A stretch of 56,775 bases of DNA from Pseudomonadota bacterium (GTDB taxonomy: Bacteria; Pseudomonadota; Alphaproteobacteria; Rhodobacterales; Rhodobacteraceae). Under the pieces are notes generated by a model. The model did no database searches. It saw only the letters and a program-made list of their open reading frames with translations, and was not told the DNA's origin. Location of the stretch: assembly GCA_018240425.1 (NCBI GenBank), contig JAFEFU010000035.1, forward strand, positions 1 to 56,775. Reading direction: 5' to 3'. Below are positions 18,201-25,181 of this stretch, one piece after another. A program made the position numbers and the translations under genes. Position 1 is the stretch's first letter; every line of letters starts with the position of its first letter.

Positions 18201-18667
18201 TGACCGCGTTCGAGCAGGTCAACACCAATTTCCGCCTGCTCTTCACCCATCTCTTCGGCGGGGGCGAGGCCAATCTGGTTCTGGTCGAATCGGATGACCC
18301 GCTCGAGGCGGGGCTCGAGATCATGTGCCAGCCGCCGGGCAAGAAGCTGGCGACGCTCAGCCTTCTCTCCGGCGGCGAGCAGACACTGACGGCGCTGGCG
18401 CTGATCTTCGCGGTGTTCCTCGCCAACCCCGCGCCGATCTGCGTGCTGGACGAGGTCGACGCGCCGCTCGACGACGCCAACGTGACGCGGTTCTGCGATC
18501 TTCTGGACGAGATGACGCGGCGGACCGAGACCCGGTTCCTGATCATCACCCACCATGCCGTGACGATGGCGCGGATGGACCGGCTCTTTGGCGTGACCAT
18601 GCAGGAACAGGGCGTGAGCCAACTGGTCAGCGTCGACCTCAAGCGCGCCGAGGCGCTGGTGGCCTGA
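15212..18667 (+). CDS. smc: Chromosome segregation ATPase SMC
   Basis: This 1151-residue protein has the full SMC plan. An N-terminal ATPase lobe carries Walker A GPNGCGKSN at residues 31-39, followed by a long alanine/glutamate/arginine coiled coil. A hinge lies around 505-660, then the returning coiled coil. The C-terminal lobe has the signature LSGGEQ near 1052-1057 and Walker B VLDEVDAPLDD near 1078. It compacts and organises the chromosome with ScpA and ScpB, which are not in the window. The start is TTG at 15212, giving MRFTRLRLNGFKSF, and no strong ribosome site precedes it. A long minus-strand open frame opposite is an artefact of GC-rich coding. Confidence 0.97.
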   Translation: MRFTRLRLNGFKSFVDPTDLVIHEGLTGVVGPNGCGKSNLLEALRWVMGENRPTAMRGGEMEDVIFAGAASRPARNFAEVALTIDNGERLAPSGFNDQDNLEIVRRITRDAGSAYKANTKDVRARDVQMLFADASTGSHSPALVRQGQISELINAKPQNRRRILEEAAGISGLYQRRHEAELKLNGAEQNLLRVDDVIEQLAAQLQQLARQARQAARYREIGEELRRAEGMLLYRRWREADQARLAAEAELTERTKGAAQAEAGARAAAKARVAAEDALPPLREEEAVAGAILQRLIVSRDTLNDQEARALQLIATLTGRIEQLGHDLEREAGLNRDAGETIGRLEWEQAQIAKASEGHEERLAAAAAQAAEAAQVLQGREAALGELTEDVARLSARHQSAHRLLADSRATVEKNEAEAGRARTQAAEAEAAQAKAAADHGQAEAGQARAARAAEAAEAALVAADEMRAEVQGRESEARAARSEAEGEAGALRAEVAALARLVERDAQTGKQMLDRVRVTKGFENALGAALADDLRAPEVAGDKGSGWAVLPGYREAQALPGGVRALSDLVTVPEALVRRIGQIGLVVRADGARLQADLLPGQRLVSAEGDVWRWDGFRAAAEDAPQASALRLQQLNRLVELKRDLEEVAARAEGTRQAHELLTRRLVEASDADRRAREARREADRIMAEASRALSRAEADRSIAGGKLESARLAVARHEEEAMGARARLKEAEAGVAALPDLAAARAEVEDVKLTVEAARVTMLARRAAHDETRREGEARLRRRQEITKEISGWKLRLETAEKRTQELTGRRGESEAELNAASAAPAEIAAKRAELSDAIDTAEARRRAASDRLAEGEAALRAAASAERESERAASEAREARARAEARADAARGSVEVAAERIREDTDNTPGTLLQSLNADPEAMPDAEMLDADVNRLKRQRDALGAVNLRAEEDAREVQAEHDTLVSEKADLEEAIKKLRAGIAGLNREGRERLLTAFEQVNTNFRLLFTHLFGGGEANLVLVESDDPLEAGLEIMCQPPGKKLATLSLLSGGEQTLTALALIFAVFLANPAPICVLDEVDAPLDDANVTRFCDLLDEMTRRTETRFLIITHHAVTMARMDRLFGVTMQEQGVSQLVSVDLKRAEALVA

Positions 18668-18694
18668 GGGGCCGATCCGCCGGGAGGGCGCTGC

Positions 18695-18735
18695 CATCCC
18701 GGACCCACCCGGGATGTTTGGCGACAGAAAATGGA
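18695..18735 (+). terminator. Hairpin after smc, also REP-like copy 3
   Basis: CATCCCGG (18695-18702) pairs perfectly with CCGGGATG (18709-18716) across a 6-base loop and is followed by TTTGG. The sequence GGACCCACCCGGGATGTTTGG also resembles the REP core GGACCCCCG-x-GGAGTATTTGG, so it may be a family member acting as the smc terminator. Confidence 0.55.
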
Positions 18736-18829
18736 GGGCGCGGCGTTAACCCGCCCGCAAGGTCCGCGTAACCGCGGATTAATGGTAAACATATAGAACG
18801 GGCCGTGAACATTCACCCTGGAGCCCGCC

Positions 18830-18958
18830 ATGACCGAAACCATCTTCCTCGCCACCTTCTTCGCCCTTCTGGCCTTTGCCGGGATCGAGCCGCAGGCGGG
18901 CCAACCGATGAAGACCTGCCAGACCGGCCTTGTGGCCGAGATGCTGGGCGGCTGCTGA
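18830..18958 (+). CDS. Small hydrophobic protein, 42 residues
   Basis: An ATG at 18830, seven bases after GGAG, opens a 42-codon frame starting MTETIFLATFFALLAFAGIE. The N-terminal 20 residues are strongly hydrophobic, like a membrane anchor or signal. Two cysteines lie in the C-terminal half (TCQT and the last residue, GGC-stop). It sits between smc and the Rhs remnant, in a stretch with an AT-rich promoter-like spacer (TAATGGTAAACATATAG) upstream. I do not recognise the family. Confidence 0.5.
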   Translation: MTETIFLATFFALLAFAGIEPQAGQPMKTCQTGLVAEMLGGC

Positions 18959-19030
18959 AGGCGCGATGGTTGACCGGCCGGGGGGCCGGCCTTAGACTCT
19001 CGCTCGCGGCAACAAATGCCGAAGGGGGGC

Positions 19031-19123
19031 TGACGCCGCCTTCGATCACCGCGATCGGCCGGTCGTCGAGCCAGACATACTGGCGGATCAGCGCGCCGGT
19101 CGCGCCATTGTATTCGGCGATCC
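19031..19123 (-). repeat. Direct repeat of Rhs core, left copy
   Basis: These 93 bases match 20347-20439. The first 70 bases are identical, then three mismatches occur before a final identical 13 bases. They encode AEYNG-TGALIRQYVWLDDR and the following residues. The two copies flank the AT-rich toxin/immunity segment. Confidence 0.9.
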
Positions 19124-19273
19124 GGTGGCCGGCGCGGTGGAAGACCGACTGGATCTGGGGGCCCGAGGCGCCGAGGGTGCGCACCGCCTGGCGGCCCTGG
19201 TGGTCGTAGAGGTAGCTCGCCTGCAGGACGCCGCCGAGCGTCACCGAGGAAAGCCGCCCGAAGCTTGAGGCGC
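19031..19273 (-). pseudogene. Rhs core fragment B (truncated at both ends)
   Basis: The minus strand from about 19273 reads GRLSSVTLGGVLQASYLYDH, then QIQSVF and IAEYNGATGALIRQYVWLDD up to AVIEGG. This is the last YD-repeat part of an Rhs core. It has no start, no DPxGL end and no toxin, and homology stops abruptly at 19031. It lies directly downstream of the immunity-like gene and repeats part of core fragment A. This is what remains when a C-terminal cassette recombines into or out of an Rhs gene. Confidence 0.82.
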
Positions 19274-19651
19274 GCAGTCAACACTTACACCTTCATAGAA
19301 TATAGAAATCAGGCCGATTGCGGTAATTAGGTCTAAATTGCCGGTAGATGAGATAGAGTCGACTATGTCGTAACCAATAAACCCCTCTAAGGGAGTTCGC
19401 GATTTAATATAAGAACCTGAAAACCGCATGGTACAACTGTATAGAATAGTGGCCTGGGACTCTCCGGCAACATCCGAAACCTCAACATTCCGCAGCTCGA
19501 TCTCGCTGAAACACTGTCTTCCGTCAAAATGTATCTTACTCAGGCTGGAATCGTGTAGGTTTCCAGAGCTCCGGAGAAGTTCTTCAAGTTCATGAATCAA
19601 TCCAGTCACGGCGACCTCAAGCTTCCATCGTTCCGCCAGCCATCTGTACAA
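19241..19651 (-). CDS. Probable immunity protein for the Rhs C-terminal toxin
   Basis: This is a frame of up to 136 residues directly downstream of the toxin tip, the place where Rhs and other polymorphic toxins keep their immunity gene. It is AT-richer than the host chromosome, acidic, and has no signal peptide, as expected for a cytoplasmic antidote. I recognise no family motif. The start is uncertain: TTG at 19651 lies seven codons after the toxin stop in the same frame, and GTG at 19609 is an alternative. The last eleven residues (CAPQASGGFPR) come from the junction with core fragment B, so the native end may have been lost or altered. Confidence 0.55.
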   Translation of the reverse strand: MYRWLAERWKLEVAVTGLIHELEELLRSSGNLHDSSLSKIHFDGRQCFSEIELRNVEVSDVAGESQATILYSCTMRFSGSYIKSRTPLEGFIGYDIVDSISSTGNLDLITAIGLISIFYEGVSVDCAPQASGGFPR

Positions 19652-19672
19652 TCGTAGCCGGTGACTTACCGA

Positions 19673-20056
19673 TCAATTTAGAAGCTCTTCTAGACCGTAT
19701 TTATGTTCGACAGCATAACCGGGAAGCCCGAAGAGAGGAATAAATACACTGCCGCCGCCGCCGTCATTTTGAGGGCAGTCGCAATCTGTGACTGATATTT
19801 CCGTGCCCGGAGCGAGGTGGGGGCCTCCACCAACTGGACTATATTGGTCCTCTACTCTCATTCGGCCTGATGGATAGTAGTGCCAGTGAGGTCCACGTCG
19901 GGTCTCTGTCACGTCATATCGCAACTTCGCTGCCGAACACACATTCTGATACAGCGTTGTTCCCCATGTATTTGGCACAGGAACCCATTACGACCCCAAT
20001 CCTAGCGGAGTAACCGGCAGAACAACAGTCTTTACATTTTCCCCCGTCGGGTCTGT
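19673..20056 (-). pseudogene. Rhs C-terminal toxin tip, separated from its core by in-frame stops
   Basis: In the same frame as core fragment A the minus strand continues past a TGA into TDPTGENVKTVVLP, meets a TAA near 19990, and then runs open for about 105 codons (VPNTWGTTLYQN ... GLEELLN) to a TGA. DPTG is the normal end of an Rhs core, so the tip begins there. The tip contains RRGPHWHYY, which could be a metal- or base-binding histidine motif, and a CDC pair. I cannot assign a toxin family. Base composition is visibly AT-richer than its surroundings. A GTG at 19978 could start a separate product, without a clear ribosome site. Confidence 0.6.
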
Positions 20057-20449
20057 TCACCGTGCCGGATTCTGGTGTGCATACCCATAGACGCTGGCCC
20101 CGTCGATGAGGCCGAGGGGATCGGCCTCCACATACCTGCCTGTCGTGGGATCGTAGTCGCGCATTCCGTTCTGGTAAAGGCCGGCCTCGGCCTGGAACCA
20201 TTGGCCGGGGAAGCGGGCGTCGGCGGGGGCGCCGGTCATGACGGTCACGCCGCCGAAGGGCAGGTAGGCGAGGCTCCAGACCCTGGTGCCGGCCATATTG
20301 GTGGCGAAGGCCGGCCGGCCGATGAAGTCGGTGCGGATCAGGTAGGTGACGCCGCCTTCGATCACCGCGATCGGCCGGTCGTCGAGCCAGACATACTGGC
20401 GGATCAGCGCGCCGGTGCCGCCGTTGTATTCGGCGATCCCGCTCCGCAC
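20057..20449 (-). pseudogene. Rhs core fragment A (C-terminal end of core)
   Basis: The frame reads IAEYNGGTGALIRQYVWLDD, YLIRTDFIGRPAFATN, LPFGG, RFPGQWFQAEAGLYQNGMRD, YDPTTGRYVEADPLGL and YGYAHQNPAR before a TGA. This is the conserved end of an Rhs/YD-repeat core, including the DPLGL motif. All upstream core and N-terminal parts are missing: homology starts only ten bases after the dapA stop. The TGA replaces the residue expected between NPAR and TDPTG; a TGG Trp codon would need one base change. No VgrG or type VI secretion gene is nearby. Confidence 0.85.
20347..20439 (-). repeat. Direct repeat of Rhs core, right copy
   Basis: Right-hand partner of 19031-19123, same orientation, about 1.3 kb apart, identical for 70 consecutive bases. 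Homology ends on the right at the point where the dapA 3' flank begins. Confidence 0.9.
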
Positions 20450-21325
20450 TCAGTTCAGAAGCCCGGCATGGCGCATCGCCGCGTCGATCCTCGCCTTGGT
20501 CGCGTCGAGGAGGCCGGTCAGCGGCAGGCGCACCTCCTCGGAGCAGCGGCCGAGGCGGGCGAGGCCGTATTTGGCGCCGGCGAGGCCGGGTTCGATGAAG
20601 ATCGCCTCGTGCAAGGGCATCAGCCGGTCCTGGTAGGCGAGCGCCTTGGCATAGTCGCCGGCCAGCGTCGCCATCTGGAATTCGGCGCAGAGGCGGGGGG
20701 CGACGTTCGCGGTGACCGAGATGCAGCCGGTGCCGCCGTGGGCGTTGAAGCCCAAGGCGGTCGCATCCTCGCCCGAGAGCTGGAGGAAGTCCGCCCCGCA
20801 GGCGGCGCGCTGCTGGCTCACGCGCTCGATCTTGCCGGTGGCGTCCTTGACGCCGACGATGCGCGGCAGTTTCGCCAGTTCGCCCATCGTCTCGGGCGTC
20901 ATGTCGACGACCGAGCGACCGGGGATGTTGTAGATGATGATCGGCAGGTTGGATGCGTCGTGCAGGGCGCGGAAATGGGCGATCAGGCCGCGCTGCGTCG
21001 GCTTGTTGTAGTAGGGCGTGACCACGAGCGCCGCGTCGGCGCCGACCTTTTCGGCGTGGCGGATCAGGTCGATGCCCTCGGCGGTGTTGTTCGAGCCGGC
21101 CCCGGCGATCACCGGGATGCGACCGGCCGCGGCCTTGACCACTTCCTCGATCACGCGGCCATGTTCGGCGTGCGAAAGCGTCGGGCTTTCGCCGGTGGTG
21201 CCGACGGGGACAAGGCCGTGGCTGCCTTCGGCGACGTGCCAGTCCACCAGTTTCTTCAGCGTGTCCAGATCCAGCTGGCCGTTCTTGAACGGCGTGACCA
21301 GGGCTGGAATGGACCCTCTGAACAT
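20450..21325 (-). CDS. dapA: 4-hydroxy-tetrahydrodipicolinate synthase
   Basis: This 291-residue (beta/alpha)8 enzyme condenses pyruvate with aspartate semialdehyde, the first committed step to meso-diaminopimelate and lysine. Expected active-site residues are present: T44 in GTTGES, Y132 in IIYNIPGRS with R137, and the Schiff-base lysine K160 in GVKDATGK. The Y106 region (TPYYNKP) that completes the triad is also conserved. The start ATG at 21325 is the only good one. It is divergent from the lytic transglycosylase gene, and both serve cell-wall metabolism. Its 3' end abuts the Rhs debris, so any former operon partner downstream has been displaced. Confidence 0.97.
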   Translation of the reverse strand: MFRGSIPALVTPFKNGQLDLDTLKKLVDWHVAEGSHGLVPVGTTGESPTLSHAEHGRVIEEVVKAAAGRIPVIAGAGSNNTAEGIDLIRHAEKVGADAALVVTPYYNKPTQRGLIAHFRALHDASNLPIIIYNIPGRSVVDMTPETMGELAKLPRIVGVKDATGKIERVSQQRAACGADFLQLSGEDATALGFNAHGGTGCISVTANVAPRLCAEFQMATLAGDYAKALAYQDRLMPLHEAIFIEPGLAGAKYGLARLGRCSEEVRLPLTGLLDATKARIDAAMRHAGLLN

Positions 21326-21467
21326 GACACGCTCCTGTGCTTGGGGCTGACTCGCCCGTGGAAATCGCGGCGGAACCTAGCGGCATCGCCCGCGATTGCC
21401 AAGTTTGTGTGTTGCGGGCGGCGGCGGGCCGGGTAGATTTGGCGAAAAAGAACGAGGCAGTTGCAGC
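21326..21467. promoter_or_regulatory. Divergent promoter region dapA / slt
   Basis: The 142 bases between the two divergent starts must hold both promoters. On the + strand GGGTAGATTTGGCG is the AT-richest patch and may contain a -10 box. I see no convincing -35/-10 pair or operator. Confidence 0.35.
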
Positions 21468-23423
21468 ATGTTCCGCCGTCTGATGTTTGCCGCCCTGGTC
21501 GCGGCACCTGTGCTTTGGCCGGCTTCGCCCCGCGCCGAGGAGCCCGCGCGCCTGGCCAGGGCCCTGGCCGAGGCCGACAATGGCCAGTGGGCGGCGGCCC
21601 TGACCGACGGGCGGGCGGCGGGTGCGCTGTCGGGCGACATCATAGAGTGGCGGTTCCTGCGCGAGGGCCGGCCGGGGGACGCGGCCTTTGCCGACTATAC
21701 CGATTTCCTGCGCCGCCACCCCGACTGGCCGGGACTGAAGCTGGTGCGCAAGGCGGGAGAGGCGGCGATGGGCACGGGACTCGCCCCCGATCTGGTCCTC
21801 TCCTATTTCACCGGCCAGCCGCCGCAGACCGGCGCGGGCAGCCTGGCGCTGGCCCATGCGCTCGACGCCAAGGGCAACCGGGCGGCGGCCGAGGCCGAGG
21901 CGGTGCGCGGCTGGCGCAACCTGCCGATGGCGGATGCCGACCAGGCCGCGTTCTTGGCCGAGTTCGGCCCGGCCCTGTCGGATCAGCATGGCGGACGGAT
22001 CACCGCGATGCTGTGGCAGGGCGAGGTGGACAACGCCCGCCGCATGCTGCCCCTGGTCGAGGGGGGCACCCGTGCGGTGGCCGAGGCGCGTATCGCGCTT
22101 CAGACCGACGCCAAGGACGTGACCGCCAAGGTCAAGGCGGTGCCGGCCAAGTCGGCGGGGTCGGCGGGGCTGGCCTGGGACCGGTTCCGCTGGCGGATCT
22201 CGCGCGACCTTTACCCGGACGCCATTGCGCTCCTGCTGGAACGCTCGACCAGCGCCGAGGCGCTTGGCCAGCCGGACGAATGGGCCGACTGGCGGCGGAA
22301 GCTTGCGCGCAAGGAGATGCGCGAGGGCGATCCGCGCCGCGCCTACAAGCTGGCCTCGCGCCATTTCCTGACGGCGGAGGATGGCGAGGATTACGCCGAC
22401 CTGGAGTGGCTGGCGGGCTATATCGCGCTGCGCAAGCTGGGCGACGCCAAGCTGGCCTTGCAGCATTTCGACCGCTTTGCCGCCGCGGCCAAGGGGCCGA
22501 TCAGCCTGGGTCGGGCAGGCTACTGGCGGGGGCGGGCGCTGGAGAAGCTGGGCCGGAGCGCGCAGGCGCAGGCCGCCTATGCCGAAGGGGCGCGCTACCA
22601 GACCTCGTTCTACGGGCTTCTGTCGGCCGAGAAGGTGGGCCTGCCGCTCAGTCCGGCGATGAAGGGGGGCGAGGCCTATCCCGACTGGAAGGTCGAGGCG
22701 ATCACCGGCTCGTCGCTCTATCGCGCCGGGCGGCTCTTGCTGGCGGCGGGCGAACGGCCCTTGGCCGCGCGCTTTTTCGCGCAGATGACCGAGGGGATGG
22801 ATGGCGAGGACATCGGCCGGCTGGCGGGCATGGCGCTTCAGGACAACCAGCCCTACGTCGCCCTGACGATGGCCAAGCGCGCCGCCGACAAGGGCGTGAT
22901 CTGGCCCACAGCCTACTTCCCGCTGGTGGGGCTCGACCATCTGAAACTGCCGGTCAGGACCGAGCTGACGCTTGCGATCGCGCGGCGCGAAAGCGAGTTC
23001 AATCCCAGGGCGCGCTCGGTCGTGGGCGCGCTTGGCCTGATGCAGGTCATGCCCCAGACCGGGCGCGAGATGGCGAGGTCGGTCGGTGTGGCCTATGACG
23101 GCGGGAAGCTGGCCAGCGACTTCGACTATAACGCCACGCTCGGCTCGGCCTATCTGGCCGGGCTGGAGGCCCAGTTCGGCACCTCGCCGCTTCTGGTGGC
23201 GTCGGGCTACAATGCCGGGCCGGGGCGCGCGCGCAAATGGATGGCAAGCTTCGGCGACCCGCGCGCCGGCGATGTCGATCCCGTCGACTGGGTCGAGGCG
23301 ATTCCCCTGCGCGAGACCCAGACCTATGTGATGCGCGTGGCCGAGAGCCTGCCGATCTACCGCGCGCGGCTGACCGGCAAGACCGGCCCCGTCGATTTCA
23401 CCGCCATCCTGCGGGGGCAGTAG
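21468..23423 (+). CDS. Soluble lytic murein transglycosylase
   Basis: This 651-residue protein is close in length to E. coli Slt70. A signal peptide (about 1-24, ending SPRAEE) directs it to the periplasm. The middle is an alpha-superhelical U-domain. The C-terminal catalytic domain holds IARRESEFNP with the catalytic glutamate, then GLMQVMPQT, NATLGSAYL and ASGYNAGPGRARKW, all hallmarks of the SLT family. It cleaves peptidoglycan between MurNAc and GlcNAc with formation of 1,6-anhydroMurNAc. I start at the ATG at 21468; the frame is open upstream but without a signal-like start. Confidence 0.93.
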   Translation: MFRRLMFAALVAAPVLWPASPRAEEPARLARALAEADNGQWAAALTDGRAAGALSGDIIEWRFLREGRPGDAAFADYTDFLRRHPDWPGLKLVRKAGEAAMGTGLAPDLVLSYFTGQPPQTGAGSLALAHALDAKGNRAAAEAEAVRGWRNLPMADADQAAFLAEFGPALSDQHGGRITAMLWQGEVDNARRMLPLVEGGTRAVAEARIALQTDAKDVTAKVKAVPAKSAGSAGLAWDRFRWRISRDLYPDAIALLLERSTSAEALGQPDEWADWRRKLARKEMREGDPRRAYKLASRHFLTAEDGEDYADLEWLAGYIALRKLGDAKLALQHFDRFAAAAKGPISLGRAGYWRGRALEKLGRSAQAQAAYAEGARYQTSFYGLLSAEKVGLPLSPAMKGGEAYPDWKVEAITGSSLYRAGRLLLAAGERPLAARFFAQMTEGMDGEDIGRLAGMALQDNQPYVALTMAKRAADKGVIWPTAYFPLVGLDHLKLPVRTELTLAIARRESEFNPRARSVVGALGLMQVMPQTGREMARSVGVAYDGGKLASDFDYNATLGSAYLAGLEAQFGTSPLLVASGYNAGPGRARKWMASFGDPRAGDVDPVDWVEAIPLRETQTYVMRVAESLPIYRARLTGKTGPVDFTAILRGQ

Positions 23424-23480
23424 GCCCCTTCGCTTTTGCCACCCCCGGGTCTAAGATGGGCCGATCGCGAAAGGACCGCC

Positions 23481-23690
23481 ATGACCTCTGACCCGCTGTT
23501 CATCGTCGCCGCCATCGCCTGCTTCGTCGTGCTTGCGATCCTGATGACCGGGATCGGGGGCTTTGCCAGGGGCGGCGACTTCAACCGCAAGCACGCCAAC
23601 CGGATCATGCGCTACCGCATCATCGCCCAGGCCTGCGCGGTGGGGCTGATCCTGCTCTTTGTGCTGGTGCGCGGCGGGCTGCGGCACTGA
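23481..23690 (+). CDS. Twin transmembrane helix small protein (HIG1-like)
   Basis: This 69-residue protein has two hydrophobic helices (about 7-28 and 49-66) joined by a basic loop containing NRKHANRIMRYRI, the pattern of the HIG1-domain twin-helix small proteins of Rhodobacterales. Mitochondrial HIG1 proteins bind respiratory complexes; the bacterial role is not well defined. Its stop overlaps the adenosyltransferase start as TGATG, and this order (small protein, PduO, etfB, etfA) is familiar in the family. Confidence 0.85.
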   Translation: MTSDPLFIVAAIACFVVLAILMTGIGGFARGGDFNRKHANRIMRYRIIAQACAVGLILLFVLVRGGLRH

Positions 23691-24256
23691 TGGTCGTCCT
23701 GAACAAGATCTACACCCGCACCGGCGACAAGGGCGACACCGCGCTTGGCAACGGCGCACGGGTGCCGAAATTCTCGCCGCGCGTCGCCGCCTACGGCACG
23801 GTGGACGAGGTCAACGCGACCGTCGGTCTGGCGCGGCTTCATGCCGCAGGGCCGATGGATGCCGCGCTGGCCCGCATCCAGAACGACCTCTTTGACCTGG
23901 GGGCCGACCTCTGCCGCCCCGAGATGGCGAAGGATGCCGAGGCCGGCTATCCGGTGCTGCGCATGGTCGCGGCGCAGGTCGATCGGCTCGAATCCGAGAT
24001 CGACGCGATGAACGCGCCCCTGGCGGCCTTGCGCAGCTTCATCCTGCCGGGCGGCACGGCGCTGGCCGCGCATCTGCACCTGTGCCGGACGGTGGCGCGG
24101 CGGGCCGAGCGGCTGGCGGTCGAGCTGGCGGCGGCCGAGGAGGTGAACGCCGCGGCGGTGAAATACCTCAACCGCCTGTCGGACTGGTTCTTCGTCGCCG
24201 CGCGGGTAGCGAACGAGGGGCAGGACGTGCTGTGGGTGCCGGGCGCCAACCGCTGA
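23690..24256 (+). CDS. ATP:cob(I)alamin adenosyltransferase, PduO type
   Basis: This 188-residue protein has the PduO-type signatures: TRTGDKGDTAL near the N-terminus (ATP binding), a central FILPGGTALAA and CRTVARRAER helix, and LNRLSDWFFVAAR near the C-terminus. It transfers the 5'-deoxyadenosyl group from ATP to cob(I)alamin, making coenzyme B12 for mutases and similar enzymes. It works as a trimer in the cytoplasm. It is translationally coupled to the small membrane protein and lies 163 bases before etfB. Confidence 0.93.
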   Translation: MVVLNKIYTRTGDKGDTALGNGARVPKFSPRVAAYGTVDEVNATVGLARLHAAGPMDAALARIQNDLFDLGADLCRPEMAKDAEAGYPVLRMVAAQVDRLESEIDAMNAPLAALRSFILPGGTALAAHLHLCRTVARRAERLAVELAAAEEVNAAAVKYLNRLSDWFFVAARVANEGQDVLWVPGANR

Positions 24257-24419
24257 CGGCCGGCTTCCTGTCCGCCGCTAACAGCGCCAAAGGTGGCGTC
24301 CGTGCGACAATCCGTGTCGATTTTGCTCTGTCTTCTGCGCCGCAGAATCGTTAGGAAGCGGCGGGAGCTTTCAATGCCGCCTTTGCGGGGGCGGTCCATG
24401 ACCTGAGGAGAACACGCCG

Positions 24420-25181
24420 ATGAAGGTGCTCGTGCCTGTGAAGCGCGTGATCGACTATAACGTGAAGGTCCGCGTCAAGGCGGACGGTTCCGGCGTCGAT
24501 CTGGCCAATGTGAAGATGTCGATGAACCCCTTCGACGAGATCGCCGTCGAAGAGGCGATCCGCCTGAAGGAAAAGGGCGTGGCGAACGAGATCGTCGTCG
24601 TCTCGATCGGCGTCAAGCAGGCGCAGGAGACGCTCAGGACGGCGCTGGCGATGGGCGCGGACCGCGCGATCCTGATCGAGGCGGCTGCCGACGTGCATAC
24701 CGACATCGAGCCGCTGGCGGTGGCCAAGCTCCTCGCTGCGGTGGTCAAGGAGGAACAGCCGGGGCTGGTCCTCTGCGGCAAGCAGGCGATCGACAATGAC
24801 ATGAACGCCACCGGGCAGATGCTGGCGGCGCTTCTGGGCTGGTCGCAGGCGACGTTCATTTCGGAACTGAAGATCGAGGGTGGCAAGGCCACGGTGACGC
24901 GCGAGGTTGACGGCGGCCTCCAGTCGATCGCCGTGAAGATGCCGGCGATCGTGACGGTGGACCTGCGCCTGAACGAGCCGCGCTATGCGTCGCTGCCCAA
25001 CATCATGAAGGCCAAGGCCAAGCCGCTGGCCGCCAAGACGCCGGCCGATTACGGCGTCGATGTCAGCCCGCGCCTGTCGGTGGTCAAGACGACCGAGCCG
25101 GCCGGCCGCAAGGCGGGCGTCAAGGTCGCTTCGGTGGCCGAACTGATCGCCAAACTCAAAGACGAAGCGGGGGTGCTCTGA
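24420..25181 (+). CDS. etfB: Electron transfer flavoprotein subunit beta
   Basis: This 253-residue protein starts [14 protein letters not shown] and contains the AMP-binding and recognition-loop features of EtfB ([37 protein letters not shown]). With EtfA it forms the soluble FAD/AMP heterodimer that accepts electrons from acyl-CoA and amine dehydrogenases and passes them to ETF-ubiquinone oxidoreductase. Ribosome site GAGGAG precedes the ATG. The gene overlaps etfA by one base (TGATG). The trimethylamine-dehydrogenase-like enzyme encoded 8 kb downstream belongs to a family that donates to ETF. Confidence 0.97.
   Translation: MKVLVPVKRVIDYNVKVRVKADGSGVDLANVKMSMNPFDEIAVEEAIRLKEKGVANEIVVVSIGVKQAQETLRTALAMGADRAILIEAAADVHTDIEPLAVAKLLAAVVKEEQPGLVLCGKQAIDNDMNATGQMLAALLGWSQATFISELKIEGGKATVTREVDGGLQSIAVKMPAIVTVDLRLNEPRYASLPNIMKAKAKPLAAKTPADYGVDVSPRLSVVKTTEPAGRKAGVKVASVAELIAKLKDEAGVL

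Noticed and set aside
14771..18697. 1308-codon open frame on the minus strand opposite smc
   Set aside because: It is antisense to an unmistakable SMC protein, is extremely rich in Arg, Gly, Leu and Pro, and shows no motif. Very GC-rich coding DNA opens such frames by chance.
19673..19978. Free-standing toxin gene starting at GTG 19978
   Set aside because: No ribosome site precedes this GTG, and the frame continues back into the Rhs core across two stops. A broken Rhs tip explains it better, so it is listed as a pseudogene.
19914..22940. 1008-codon minus-strand open frame through slt, dapA and the Rhs patch
   Set aside because: It is out of frame with dapA and Rhs and antisense to slt; composition is that of a shadow frame.
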